NCBI RefSeq assembly: GCF_030272615.1
Contig: NC_081409.1
Span: forward strand, 654,198,468 to 654,256,467
Direction: 5' to 3'
Origin: Cryptomeria japonica
Taxonomy: Eukaryota > Streptophyta > Pinopsida > Cupressales > Cupressaceae
DNA: 58,000 bases
Below the pieces are notes generated by a model. It saw only the letters and a program-made list of their open reading frames with translations, was not told the origin of the DNA and searched no databases. Both the position numbers and the translations under genes were made by a program. Of the stretch, positions 33,691 through 45,710 are shown piece by piece. The first letter of the stretch is position 1. Every line of letters begins with the position of its first letter.

Positions 33691-33977
33691 ATGCCAAAAG
33701 ATTCAGGCGGCGCTGAATGACAGTTGGCGGTTATGAACAGATGGTGTTGCTCCTAAGCATTAACATCTTTCAGCTTATCTTCATTAGTATGCTTTTCTTC
33801 ATCATAATTTTACTACGAGATTTTTTTTTTACGATCAAAGTTAGAATTTAGATATTGTGGATATTGTAGCAATAAGTGTTCTAGAAATTAAGGGAGAGTA
33901 TTATAATATTGTATTTCTCCCTCAAACTAAAAATAGTAAATGTTTGGTTTATATGTTTGTAGAAGTATTCACTATTA

Positions 33978-34599
33978 TCACTGAGTTGTCTTTATTGCTG
34001 GAATGTAAGCTATATTTTTAGAATGAGTCTTGTTGCATTGTGCCCAGGGACCTACATCTTGTTCATCATCTTGTTCTTCTTCTGCATTTTCCTCTTCTGT
34101 ATCATACTTATTCTTTTCATTCTTCATCATAATCTCATCATCTTCTTTATCATGATGTGCTCCCTGACCTACATCTTGTTCTTCTCTAGCTCTTTGGTCT
34201 TCTGCATCATCCTTATCAACTTCTTCATCAACTTCTTCATCAGCTTCTTCTTCGTCTTCTTTGTTCAGGTTTGTCTTCATCATGATCATCTTGTGCCCAC
34301 TGACTGACATCTTGTTCATCTTCATTGTTTATGTCTTCTACTATGGCCTCACAGACCACACTATCTTCGTTACCACTATGCTCTTCTTAATCAAAATAAT
34401 AACCGTCGTTCCAATCATCTGCCATATAATCTTCTTCTTGCTCTTTTTCATCATCGTTTCTTTGTGTTGCTGCTTCTTGTTCTTCATTATCTTGTCCCCT
34501 CTGATCAACTTCTTCTTCATCTCCTTTGTCTCCGCTCTGATCTGTCAAGTAGCCGACACCCACAATTTTTACATTCTCAGAATCACATGAATTACCCAT
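33978..34599 (-). pseudogene. Acidic repeat protein remnant, unit 2, minus strand (best copy)
   Basis: The ATG at 34599 gives MGNSCDSENVKIVGVGYLTD, then QSGDKGDEEEVDQRGQDNEE and EEDYMADDWNDGYYFD, and a TAA. Reading on in frame is EEHSGNEDSVVCEAIVEDIN, EDEQDVSQWAQDD. A one-base shift near 34265 leads to EDEEEADEEVDEEVDKDDAE, REEQDVGQGAHHDKED, EEENAEEEQDDEQDVGPWAQ and a stop at 33978. About 205 codons are recoverable with one stop and one shift. A repeated unit of the form E..EQDV.QWA is visible three times. There are no transmembrane segments and no known domain. Function unknown. Confidence 0.55.
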
Positions 34600-35239
34600 T
34601 TTGACTATATCAAGGTATAACATACCAAGGTACAACGACGAAGAAAAGACTAGGGATTGTGACGTGCCAAGAAACAAGAAATTGAATAGTAAAAAGCCAG
34701 ACAGATTTAGCAGAATAAAAAACCCTAAAGAACAAAGGCAGCAGTGCAGGTAAAAACTATAAAAATCGTTATAGTAATTTGGAGGTATGAAATATAGATT
34801 TTAACAAAGCTCTTTGGAGTTGCGCTGCTCAGAAATCTCCATTCACAAAGAATAGAGTTCCAGGCTTGATTCTCTTTGGACTTAAATTTTAATTGGATGA
34901 AATTCATCGATCTTACTCTAGCTATTCTTAATTATCTCTTTCAAATGCAAGTGCAATATTTTTTTCACCACCATTCCTTTTATTGGTTTATTAACAAAAT
35001 TTTATCCTTTGTGCTAATAGGCTTTATTTTCTAAACCTGATCACCATTGGTCTTCTGTCCGTAATTCAAATATTACGAGCTTTATACAAAGTAGCTTCCA
35101 TATTAGTGACCCTAGTTGAAAATGGTCTTTAATCTTTCTTCAGCTATCATAATTTTTCATATGATTAATGATGGTAAAAGCATCACAATTTATTCAAAGC
35201 ATCATAATTTATTCAATATATAGAAATATTTATTAGATA

Positions 35240-36260
35240 TGATAAAAAAGATGATGATGATGCAGAAATTGGTGAAGAAGATGAGGATGATATAGAAGAG
35301 GAAAATGCAGAAGAAGATCAACAACATGTGGGACAGTGGGCAGAAGTTGAAGAGGAAGAAGATCGAGGAGAAGAAAGTTGTTGAAGGAGAAGATAAGAAT
35401 GATGCAGAAGAGGAAAATGTTGAAGAAGAACAAGATGATGATGGAAAGCAAGAAGATTGCAATAGTAACTAATGGTAGCTCATCTGATGTTGGGAGTGGG
35501 GATACTTAGGCTACTAAGTCCAAAACAAATCTTGATATTAATAGTGGAGATGATCAAAAAAATATATGAGCAGGAAGAAGATCCGTCAAAAGATGATGAT
35601 ATACAGAATGAAAAAGAAAAAGATGATGCAGAGATGATGGCAAAGAAGCTGAACCCAGCATTAGCGACGTAGACGTCACTGAGAGTTCATCTGATGATAT
35701 TATGAGAGAGGATTCTTTGTCAATAAATCAAAACCTAAGCAATGGAGATGAACAAGAAAGAGAACAACAATTGTAAGATCTATGTCACGAAGAAGATGGT
35801 GATAATGGTAAACGAGATGATGATGAAGATGGAAGAGGAAAAGCAGAAAATGAGCAAGAAGATGGGTTTGATGGTAAACGAGATGAGGATAAGGAAGGTA
35901 AGCAAGAAAATGATTATACCACTGATGATAACGAAGGAAATTCAGAAATAACACAAATGGATACATAACATGTTACTGCAAAGAATGGTGAGGATGATGA
36001 AGCAAGAAAGTCAGGAGAAGTAGAAAAGGCTGAATCAGAGATAAATTATTAGAGGGCAAGAAGTTCAGGGGGAAAACAAGATACATCTGAAGAAAAGGCT
36101 GATCAAACGCAGAGTGGAAAATAATAAACAGACGCAAAAGATAATGTTGAAGAAGAGGATAATAATGATGATAAAAATGAAGATGAAGGAATAAATAAAA
36201 AAGAAGCCTTCAAACTAATTGCAGTAACGGATATGTCCTTCAAAGAGATGATCATTATGT
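35240..36260 (+). pseudogene. Acidic-protein remnant, plus strand, third region
   Basis: The frame starting near 35255 reads DDDDAEIGEEDEDDIEEENA, EEDQQHVGQWAEVEEEEDRG to a stop. A shifted frame gives NDAEEENVEEEQDDDGKQED and CNSN (35390-35470). Later frames read SDVDVTESSSDDIMREDSL (near 35670), GDEQEREQQL, RDDDEDGRGKAENEQEDGF and, near 36200, KKEAFKLIAVTDMSFKEM. HVGQWAE and EEENAEE tie it to the minus-strand copies. There are many stops. The C-terminal, less repetitive part is seen only here. Confidence 0.45.
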
Positions 36261-36718
36261 GATGGCGATGATCAGGAAAATGATCAGAAGGAACGATCTA
36301 GGCACACACGAGGATGAAGAGAACCAGAGGAGAACGAAGAAAATGATATTTTTAAAGATATATTTAAGCTTATGGAATGTAAGAACTCTGACGAGCCACA
36401 ATAAGAAAATAAATTTATTGTTTGTAAAATGAATGAATAGATTAAAGAATTGGGTTTTAATTGGAAATTTTATGAGGCTATAGTTTAGAAACACAGATAC
36501 TAAATAGTTATTTTTTTCTAGTTTACCATGGGCTGGGAAGTAGAAATTCCACTGTCCCAAACATCAGAGGAGATCATGCATTTCAAAAGGATCCTAGAAA
36601 ATGTTCTACTAATTTTAATTGGAGATTTTTGTTTTTCCTTACACTATAATGGGATACCCACCATTATAAAACGATACAGAAAATTTTCGAATGTCATTCT
36701 ATTACAAAAATTTATAAA

Positions 36719-37145
36719 GAAACTTAATTTCTTTAATTTAAATATATTTGAATAGTGAAGTTCTTCTTGTATGTGGATTATTTGAGAAAAACTTATAAAT
36801 GATTAAAAGTAAAATATATAATTTGAGTAAGTTATTGAATTAATATGTTTAATTTCTATGTAAAATATAGTAACTTGATTTCTCCATTTTTATTTCTCAC
36901 ATTAATTTCTTTTGAATCTTGCATCTGTATTATAATTGGTTTAGTTAAAATTCATCATATAATATTACCATATGATATTTTTCAATTTTTTGTTATAGAA
37001 GATTGAAATCTAAATATTGAACTTTCTCTTTAGTTTTTCTTTCGTAAATCCAATTTTCTTTTTATTTTTTTATACACTGAAAGAATAGGATTATACTATA
37101 AATTTATTGGATCAAAAAATATTAAAATATAAAAAATGATTTAAT
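36719..37145. repeat. Right member of the direct repeat pair
   Basis: It matches 29621-30062 in the same orientation (see there). The LINE coding region starts within about 40 bases of its right end, so the LINE probably inserted into this repeat. Confidence 0.7.
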
Positions 37146-37179
37146 ATAAGTGAAAAACTAAAAAACAATTTTTATATTA

Positions 37180-39015
37180 GTGAAAAATGTTAGGAGTAAA
37201 AATGTGCAAAAATGGATAGGGAAGGCATCGAGCGATTTTTTCATCCTGATTTCCTCTGATCTTCTCCACCAACAATGGTTTTTAGAGTGGACTAAATATG
37301 CACTCAAATATGGCAACCCAGGGATTAGGGCTCCCCTACCTCAGGAGCAGATGAAATGGCAAGTGGTGAAACCTAGTAGGGCTCGTAGGGCAACCATTGA
37401 AAACCCTCCAAGGGTTGCGAATGGCAGGGAATGCGACCAAGGTAATTCTAGGTCGACCACTTCCAATAGGTTCAATCAACTGCAAAATATTGAGGAAGGT
37501 TATTTAAAACCAGATCCCTAGGCTAGCCTTTTTTCAAAAAATAATAGTAGAAGCAAAATTAAAAATCCCAGAAGGTCGGTTGAAACTCAATCCGCACCTA
37601 AGGATTCTTTTAGCAAGGGCAAGACAACCTTGTTGCCTCCTAAACCCTTAATGGCGGTATCGGGTTCAATCAGGGACCCTAACTTAGACTTGGTTAATGT
37701 TTTAGAGATTAATGAGAATCTGGTTAAGTAGATTCAACAATCTTGCAAGGCCTTTGGAGTTTTTGCGAGATGGCGGGGTCTCGGAATTTCATCGGAGGCT
37801 ATTGCAGATTCGTTTATGTCATCCTTCAATTGGATAGTAAGTATAGCTATCCTATCTAAAGGTTTTTTGTATATTGATTGTGGTAATTCAAGACACAAGA
37901 AGGAACTCTTAACAGGTAAGTCTCCAACTTTCAAAGGTTTTTATTTTTATTTTTTAGATTGGATTCCGGATTTTAACCCTAATAATATGCAATCTCTAAA
38001 AATAGATAGACCGGTATTGATACCTAACCTACCAGTTGAATTAATGGACATTGAAATTATTAGGAAAATTGGTAATCACATTGGCAAATTTGTAGAAATC
38101 AGTGATAAATATAGGAAGTATGCGAGCTGTGTGATGATAGTTAATATGGATATTAGTGTTAAAACTTTAAAACCTATTAACATTAAATCAGGGGTGTCGT
38201 CCTTCCTTATCTATCCTGAATTCTTCAGAGGGATTCTTGATCTAGACCCTGCATCGACTCCAATTTTGCCTCCTTCTCAATTGAGATCTAGTAGGATTCC
38301 TGGGGTCAACATTAGTTTCAAACTAGAAAAGGGAGGGTTTGTGGTTGAGGAAATACCTTTGCCATTTAGGCATATTGAGTAAACTAAGGATGCTGAGGAT
38401 ATTGGAGAAGAAGAATTTATCATTAACAAGGGTCAGGAAGAGTGTACGATCCCTTCCTCTCCTAGCCTCTGGTTTGAAGCCTTGTTGGATTTACTAGGAG
38501 TAACTGCTGAGCTGGAGACTCCCCTTGTCTCGAAGGAAGAACCTCACTCTGCATCTACTGATGCGAAGGGAGGGGAATTGGATGCTCTCCCTCTTCTCTT
38601 TGATCAAGTTATAAGAGTGGAGGACTGCAGAAACTCTAATGCCTTTCCCCATAGGAAAGAATGCTCTACTAACGAGGAGAAGGCAACTCAAGATGAGGAT
38701 GTTGCCCGCAAAGAGGAAGAGGTCAATTGCATTATTAACTATCTCTATGACTCAGTCATTGAGGAAATCATGAGTAAAATGTTGGATGAAATAATTGACA
38801 AGAAAGAGCTTGTTCTTCAAAAAAACCTATTAGATAAAGAAATTCTATCCTTCTCGCCTCCCCCTATGGTCTCAGATATAGAAGAACTTCTTCTAGATTT
38901 GAATAATAAGGAAAATGAAACTTTAGGTATTGAACTTTGGGCACCTGATAAATCTACCCTGGATTGTGCTAAGCTCTTCAAAAAGAGGGGTAGGAAATCC
39001 CTATCAGAGCTTTGA
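37180..39015 (+). pseudogene. LINE ORF1 with DUF4283-like domain
   Basis: One frame runs 37180-39015 with stops only near 37519, 37729 and 38380. The N-terminal part is basic. The middle has FARWRGLGISSEAIADSFM, LLTGKSPTFKGFYFYFLDW, RPVLIPNLPVELMDIEII and IGNHIGKFVEISDKYRKYAS, a pattern of the DUF4283 domain found in plant LINE ORF1 proteins, which bind RNA as chaperones. The C-terminal half is acidic (SSPSLWFEALLDLLGVTAEL, DEIIDKKELVLQKNLL). No CCHC knuckle is evident. Confidence 0.75.
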
Positions 39016-39098
39016 GCTAATGATGGCTCTACGAAAGGTTAGGTAAAACTCACAAACATGTTTTATGCAGGGAAGGGGAAGGTCCTTCCCAAGGGCTC

Positions 39099-42000
39099 AT
39101 GAAGATCATTTCTTGGAATTTTAGGGGTTTAAATACCCCTAACAAGCAGAGGCTAGTCAAACGCTATCTATCCTCTTTTAGCCCAGAAGTAGTTTTGCTT
39201 CAAGAGACTAAATTGGGAGATGTAGACTTAGCTTCCTTTGGTAATCATTTAGGCTTTAGGCAGATTATAGGAACCCTAGGTATTGGGGCCTTCGAAGGTA
39301 TAGCTATTATTTGGGATCCTCGCAGTATCCTTCTTTCTCCCCTGGCATCCAATCCTAATTGGATGAGTGGGAGGGTAACTTGTCTCAAGAACAATCTAGA
39401 ATTTGTCATTTTAAATGTGTATGGGCCAGTCCTTAATGATGATAAAAAAAGAGTCTGGGAGAAAATTGATAATTTCATGAGTACCCTCAGTCAGGTATGT
39501 TTTATAGGTGGGAATTTTAATGCAATTTTGCATCAACATGAGAAGTAGGAAGGCCTAGGAATTAATGCTCAGGCTTCTTTGGACTTCGCTAATTGGATCC
39601 ATAGGAGTGGTATGCGAGAGATCAACATGGTCAAGGATGCCTTTACTTGGAAAAACTGCAGGTTAGCATTCAACAACATTGTAGAGAAACTGGATAAGTT
39701 CTTTGTTTTGGGAAGTCTCATCAACTTTCCCTTCACCCTGAAAGCCTCAATTTTACCTTTTATAGGATCAGATCACTTTCCCATTTTACTAGACTTTTAG
39801 GAGGAAGCTAGCCCAAAGAGATGTCCTTTTAAATTCAAGAATATGTGGCTTAAGGATGACCACATCTTGGAGCTTCTAAAAGAGTGGTAGAATGGGGCCA
39901 TGGTATCAAGGTCTGGGATTTTCAAGGTTGTTAACAAACTTAAGATTATCAATCAGAATCTCATTCTATGGAATAGGGAGTGCTTCAGTAATATCTTTGA
40001 TAAGAAAGCTCAAGTGGAAGCTGAGTTGACAGTAGTTAATGACCAAGTAATGAGATATGGGATGGATGAGACTCTATTTCTCAAGGAGAAGAAACTTATG
40101 GCGGACCATGAATCTATTCTTGCCAGAGAAGAAGTCTTCTAGAAACAAAAATCTAGAGAGACTTGGTTGGAGGTAGGTGATAAGAATACCAAATTTTTCC
40201 ACAATAGTGTAAGGATGAGAAGAGTTAGAAACCATATCTCTAGAATTGAGATAAGTAATGGCTCTGAGGTGGCTAATTCTATAATCATTGTGAAAGAGGT
40301 TGTTGATTTCTTTTCCCTTATCCTAAACTTGGATTGTAGCCCTCACAACACAGACCAAGACATGTTTATCAAGAGCATCCCTAGGCTTTTGAATAAGGAA
40401 CATTCTGATGTTCTAAATGCCAAATTTTCTCTAGCAGAAGTTGAAGCTACTCTTAAGCAGATGAGCCCAAACAAATCCCCTAGGCTAGATGGCTTTCCTA
40501 CTAGCTTCTTCCAAGTATGTTGCCCCTTTCTCGGTGAGGAAGTTACGAAAACTCTAGAAGGAATGAAAAACTCAGGCAACATCCTCAAAGAAATCAATAA
40601 CACCTTTTTGACCCTTATCCCTAAAAATGACAAATCAAAGCTTTTTGACAAATTCTGACCTATAGCCCTCTACAATAATATTTATATACTTTTCACTAAA
40701 ACTCTAGCTAATAGGCTGTAGAAACTCCTCCCTCTACTGATCAATGAGGAACATAAAAGTTTTATCACTGGGAGATCTATTTATGATGGGGTCATTATAG
40801 CTCAAGAGGCTATCCACTCTATCCATAAAATGGGAATCCATAGTATGCTCTTAAAGTTAGATATTAAGAAAGCTTATGATAAGGCCAACTTGAGATTTCT
40901 ATGTAGATGTCTAGAAGCGTTTATCTTTCCAACTACATGGATCAATTTGATTTTCGAATGTATATGTATGCCTAAATTGTCTGTTCTGATCAATGGTACC
41001 CTTGAAGGTTTTTTTAGTTCTTCTAGGTTTTTGAGGTAGCGTGACCCCCTCTCCCCTTTTCTCTTTATTATTATGGCTGAAGCATTGGGTAGATCGATCT
41101 CTAGAGCTAGGGAGGGTAGCCAGTTGATGGGGATTAGAATTACTAGTAACCTTGACCCTATAACGCACCGACAATTTGTTGATGACACTATTCTATATGG
41201 GTGTGGCGATCTAAGTGAGGGATAGGCTTTCAAGCTTATGTTGGATTCATACTCTAAGGCCTCTGGTCAAGAAATCAATCCCACTAAGTCTAAAGTCTTC
41301 TTTTTTAATACTCAAGCTAGTGTTCAAACTAGCATCTGTGGCACTCTAAATTTTAATCTAGGAAGCCTCCTCTATAAATATCTTGGACTGCCCTTGGATA
41401 AGGGCTCGGGGTCTTCTAATCTGTGGGATGGATTAGTTGATAAGATCAAAAATAGGATAGTAGCTTGGAAAGGTAGGTGGCTATCCTCTGTGGGTAGAGC
41501 TACATTAGTTAAATTGGTTCTATTAGCTATGCCTCTTTATCAGCTCTCATGTTTTAACCCACCTCAGTCTAAAAAGGAAGTGTTAAATAGACATCTAAGA
41601 TCCTTCTTTTGGCAAGGGATCAAAGCAAAGAAATATATCTCCTTAATAGCCTGGGATAAGATTTGTAGGCCCAAGTCTACAAGGGGTATTGGGATTAAGG
41701 ATATTAAAGTTTAGAGCAAGGCGTTAGGAGCTAAATTAGTATGGAAAATGTTTAGGTCTCCCCATCTAAAATGGGCCCAAATCCTCTTTCATAAATATCT
41801 CCGAGGTAGAGACCATATGAGACTCTTCAAAGATCACTTGCTGCTGAGAGGCTCATGTATTTAGAACTTTCTATTAGATTGTAGGAATATCATCTCAGAC
41901 AAATTGACTTGGAATCTAGGTAAGGGTGATAAAGCCCTCTTCTGGTCAGACTCTTGGGGTGGTTTTCCACTCCTTCGGCATCAGGCTAACTTGGAGTCTT

Positions 42001-42600
42001 CAAGAGCACTGCTTGAATCTATGTGGGGCAGGTATGCCAAGGACTATATCTCACCCTTAGAGGGTGACTTAGCTATGGACTGGTCCTAGAGATCCCTTGA
42101 TCAGGAAAACATCACGGCTAGGGAGAAACTACTGCTTCAAGATATCCTTAAGAAAAGGATGGTCACTTTTAATTTACGGTCATATTCTATGGTCTAGGAG
42201 GGCTCAAAATCAGTGGAATATTCCTCTAAGGATGGCTATAATGTCCTCCTTAATCAGCAACTCTCCTCTGCCACCATTGTTCGAATAGCCTTGTGTTGGG
42301 AAAAGATGTGTTTGCCTAAGGCTGGGGTCTTCTCTTGGTTAGCCCTCCAAGGCAAGATTCTCATAGAAAATAAATTTAAAAAGATAGTCTATGAAGGTCC
42401 TAGTAGATATCCTTTGTGTAAAGGGGCAGATGAAGATATAGATCATATCCTTCTCAATTGCAACTATGCAACTAAATGTTGGATATGGTTGTGCAAAAAA
42501 TTAGGATGGTCCTTTGCCTTCCTAACTCCATTTTTGGAATGTTTCAAGCTTGGCCAACCCTTTTTAAGAATTCCCTTTAAGGAGGGCTATAGAGCTTAGC
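39099..42600 (+). pseudogene. LINE ORF2: endonuclease, reverse transcriptase, zf-RVT
   Basis: ATG at 39099. Endonuclease motifs are SWNFRGLN, LLQETKLGD, LNVYGPV, GGNFNAI (the family usually has GDFN) and GSDHFPILLDF at 39763-39797. RT motifs are MSPNKSPRLDGFPTSFF, FITGRSIYDGVIIAQEA, LKLDIKKAYDK (40853), RDPLSPFLFIIMAEALG and the catalytic FVDDT at about 41174-41188, then YLGLPLDKGSGSSNLWDGL. The zinc finger region is MCLPKAGVFSWLALQGKI to DEDIDHILLNCNYATKCW (42306-42480). Stops occur near 39546, 39798, 40140, 40656, 41037, 41712 and 42087. The frame ends near 42597 and coding goes on in another frame. Confidence 0.88.
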
Positions 42601-43290
42601 TCCCTCTCTGGTAATATGGGAACTTTGGAAGGAATGCAATAGGAGGCTCTTTGAGGAAAATAAGATGGATTGGTCCCTTTTAGCAAATAAAATAGAAGCT
42701 CCAATAGTAGAGCTTTTAAATAGCAGAATCTCTAAATTACCTAGTAGCCTCTCTGTAATGACCTATTGGGATGAGAAGATGAGAGGGAGGTGGTTTGGTT
42801 TGAGTAACCCTCCCTTCGTTGGTATTGGTAGCTCCAAAAATCAAGAGTTGAGGAATTCTTGTAAGTGGATAGCCCATAAAAGGGGTTGGTTTAAGTTAAA
42901 CTTTGATGGAGCATCACGTGGTAATCCAGGGCTTGCAAGTATTGGATGTTGTCTCCATGATGAAGTAGGGAAGGAATTGGCTAGGGCAGCTAAACCCATA
43001 GAGCTTGCGTCCAACAATAGGGCTGAAATTTTAGCCCTCATTGAAGGCCTTCTTCTCTGCCAAAACAAAGGCATTCACAAATTGGCTATTGAGGGTGACT
43101 CGACCATTATCATTAATGGCCTTAGAAAAGGCTCCCTTCCTAATTAGAATCTTAATGCACTTTTGGCTAGAGCTCTCTATCTCCTAAAACATTATGAGAA
43201 ATTAATCTTCAACCATATCTACCAAGAAGGAAATTCTAGAGTGGATGCACTGGCTCATGTCAGAGTTGATGGTCAGTTTATAAGTAAATA
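42601..43290 (+). pseudogene. LINE ORF2 C-terminus: RNase H
   Basis: A frameshift near 42600 separates this from RT. RNase H is seen from FKLNFDGASRGNPGLASIG (first catalytic Asp) through ELASNNRAEILALIEGLLLC (Glu) and LAIEGDSTIIINGLRKG (Asp). After one stop near 43145 comes FNHIYQEGNSRVDALAH, holding the last Asp. All four acidic positions are kept. The frame ends near 43289. Confidence 0.85.
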
Positions 43291-43740
43291 AAAGAATCCT
43301 TTCTCATATTATTACCTCGAGCCTTATTAGATTTTATGACTTTTAGTATGCAAATGTATATAGGGATATGCATATCTATATAGACATACATTCATATATA
43401 TTATTACTATTGAAATATATATGCATGGATATATAGGTATTAATGTTTTTATAGACATTGTATACTAAAAGGTATAAAAGATTATGAGTCTCGCCTGCCT
43501 TATCTATCATTTCTAGCCTTTTAGTCAAAATCTAGATTATTTTTATCTTAAGCTTTAGCCAAATTTTAGAGGAAGTTGCTTCTCTTTTTCAAACATTCTT
43601 TGTCAACAACTCCCCTCGAGTAGTACCAATCTGACGGTATTTTAGTAATGATGATGTGACTTCCCTTCTATGATGGAAAGAAAATTATCTATTGCTTGTT
43701 TGCCTGTAGACGATGGTAATTATTACTTAGATCATAAAGA
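43291..43740. other. Spacer with AT-rich simple repeats
   Basis: It contains alternating TA/CATA stretches near 43365-43440 and no credible gene. It may be part of the LINE 3' region. Confidence 0.4.
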
Positions 43741-43749
43741 TCATTTCAA

Positions 43750-44193
43750 TTGCATCCTGACCCTCTAATGTTGTTCATCTACCTATATCTTCCATTCCTC
43801 TATGGCAAGATGAGTTGTATTTATCGATTCATTAAAACTCCTTCTCTATTTAAGTTTGTTTGGCTGGGGTTTTGGCTTATCTTTCATTTAGCTCCAATGG
43901 ATACTCTGCTAAGACTTCTTGGGCTCAAACGACAGATGGCCTTTGTAGGGGAAATCAAAGAGGTGAGTTTGAAGGGTATTCTAGTTCATCCGAATCCCCT
44001 CATTATCGAAGTTGTTATGAAAACCTTGGGGAGGGATTATATTTTAAATGAGGATCAGACCAGAGCTAATCTAGACATCATAGTGATGTTCTTGGCAGTG
44101 GCTATGCATCTTGAGAAAGATAGGAATGTAGTGGTGAAAATTTGCAAAAAGGTCTTTAAGAAGGAATTGTTGGGTGAATTAGAGCAGGTGGTG
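43750..44193 (+). pseudogene. Unidentified ORF, upstream part, cut by element A'
   Basis: The open frame contains GFWLIFHLAPMDTLLRLLGL, EIKEVSLKGILVHPNPLIIE, TLGRDYILNEDQTRANLDII and KKVFKKELLGELEQVV. At 44194 it enters the A' LTR and stops after two codons. The first ATG in the frame is doubtful: an ATG at 43810 (MSCIYRF) or one near 43899 (MDTLLRLLG) is possible. The frame resumes cleanly beyond A' at 51845 once the 5-bp duplication is counted once. No known family is recognised. Confidence 0.5.
44189..44193. other. Target site duplication, left, element A'
   Basis: TGGTG directly precedes the LTR and is identical to 51840-51844. Confidence 0.9.
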
Positions 44194-45693
44194 TGTTAGT
44201 TAAGATGAGAGGGGGGGGGTGTGAATCATAAAAACTCACAATACTATATATTCACCAGATTCAACCTCGGTAGCCTTTACTGATATCCAACTATGACTCT
44301 AAATCATTCAATACTCATAAATAGATACACTTAAAACATCATAACACATTTAACACCAGATTTAACATGGAAACCCAAATAGGGAAAAACCACTATGGAA
44401 TTTCAGACCCACTAAGAAATATATGCTTCTAGAGTATGCTTGGTTAAAAGCTAATCTAGTTACAGATTACAAAAACACATTGCTAGATGTGACCCGACTA
44501 AGGGATTTCCCTTAGACTTGTTAGAGTCTTGCACTTTGTTAGAAGTGACCTTGTCAAAGGATTTCAAACACTCATTTAGAATGTTACCTTGCTAGAGGGT
44601 TTACAAATAAAACTGTTAAGTCCACTCGGTTAAGAGATTTTCTGTCACTTACAAAATAAATAACAATAATAAAATATATCTACAACTTTACATCTGAAAT
44701 GCTAAAGAAGATTCTATATTCTCAAAACAATCTTGTCATCAGACTTATCTTGCTTCTTGCTGGGCTTCACAATCTATTCTTCAATCAGATCTTCAATCTT
44801 CTATGGTCGGTGATCACTACTGTCATGTCATTGTTCTTCTATTTTTCCCGCATGCATTGTTCATCAATAGTTTCTTATTTATGAACACTAACTAACTGCT
44901 TAATCTCCTTGATCACATTTCCCATGATCAAGCTTAGCCATCAGATCTTAAAACAAGACTAGGTTCATTGTATCCTTCGATCTGAAAATGTTTTACCTTG
45001 TCTTGGAACTTGTGCTAGATTATGACTATTAAATCTTCGATGTAGATCTTTTCTCTTGTATTTTTGATGTCGTAGATCCTCAACAAACTTCTTGCATGAC
45101 ATACCAATCATTTGATCAACTCCAGCTCATTGGTATTATACATTTAATAATGTATTTATCCATCCAATGCATTTAGTTATTACTCGGTAAATACTGAACT
45201 TTACTCGGTAGATATTCTTCCTTCTTTAACTGATAGTGATAACCTTAGGGTTTACCGACTAGCATCTTGCTCGATAACATAGAACAGTATCAAGCCTTAA
45301 CTAATTCTATAGCTTGAAATCTTTTCTCCTTCTTGTTTAGTCTTTGAATACTCATCTATAAGATATCAAAACAATCAAAACAACATAATCTCATCACTGT
45401 CTAACTTGGTAATAGTTTCCCATTGAATAACTTATTATTCCCCTTTTTATTTTCACATTCATTCTATGTCTCTTACTGACATCTTTATACTTATCAAAAC
45501 ATACTCAGTAAGATATGGCAACATCATACTGAATCAGAAAATCAATTGCTTGACATCAATGACAAAATAATATTATTAAGATAGTAATCATCCTTTCTCA
45601 ATTTTATCAACAATCTCCAACAACCTTCTCAATATCCTCATACCAACAAACTTACTGAGATGGTAATAATCTCCTTTTGTGAAAATGCTAACA
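44194..45693 (-). repeat. A' 3' LTR
   Basis: It reads on the minus strand from TGTTAGCATTTTCACAAAAGG (after the polypurine tract) to CTCTCATCTTAACTAACA. In the 68 bases from 44483 compared with those from 50618 I count five differences, two of them at a CG that is CGGT in the other LTR, so the insertion is not recent. Confidence 0.93.
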
Positions 45694-45710
45694 ATCTCCC
45701 CCTTTGACAT
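45694..45710 (-). other. Polypurine tract, A'
   Basis: TGTCAAAGGGGGAGAT on the minus strand adjoins the start of the 3' LTR. A similar run lies near 45870-45885. Confidence 0.8.

Larger units (their letters stand above)
33113..35075. repeat. Tandem segmental duplication, unit 2 (about 2.0 kb)
   Basis: It is the second copy of 31020-33112 in direct orientation; both copies end in GTAATTCAAATATT. It starts with a plus-strand peptide EKHSNEDKLK and APPKSFGTACLQTEV. The better open frames of this unit suggest that unit 1 has decayed more. Confidence 0.85.
37180..43290 (+). mobile_element. L1-type LINE retrotransposon, decayed
   Basis: ORF1 (37180-39015) is followed after about 84 bases by ORF2 with AP endonuclease, reverse transcriptase, zf-RVT zinc finger and RNase H. 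This order is typical of plant L1-clade elements carrying RNase H. No ATG opens ORF1 in its frame near 37180, so the 5' end may be truncated. The 3' end is not marked by a poly(A) tail at 43290. A candidate 3' untranslated end lies beyond element A', near 52200-52430. Confidence 0.9.

Noticed and set aside
34023-34590. Hydrophobic plus-strand frames opposite unit 2
   Set aside because: Same cause: complement of the Asp/Glu-rich minus-strand frame.
29621-37145. A standard LTR retrotransposon made of the direct repeat pair
   Set aside because: No primer site after the left copy, no polypurine tract before the right copy, no TG..CA ends and no gag or pol inside; kept only as a direct repeat pair.
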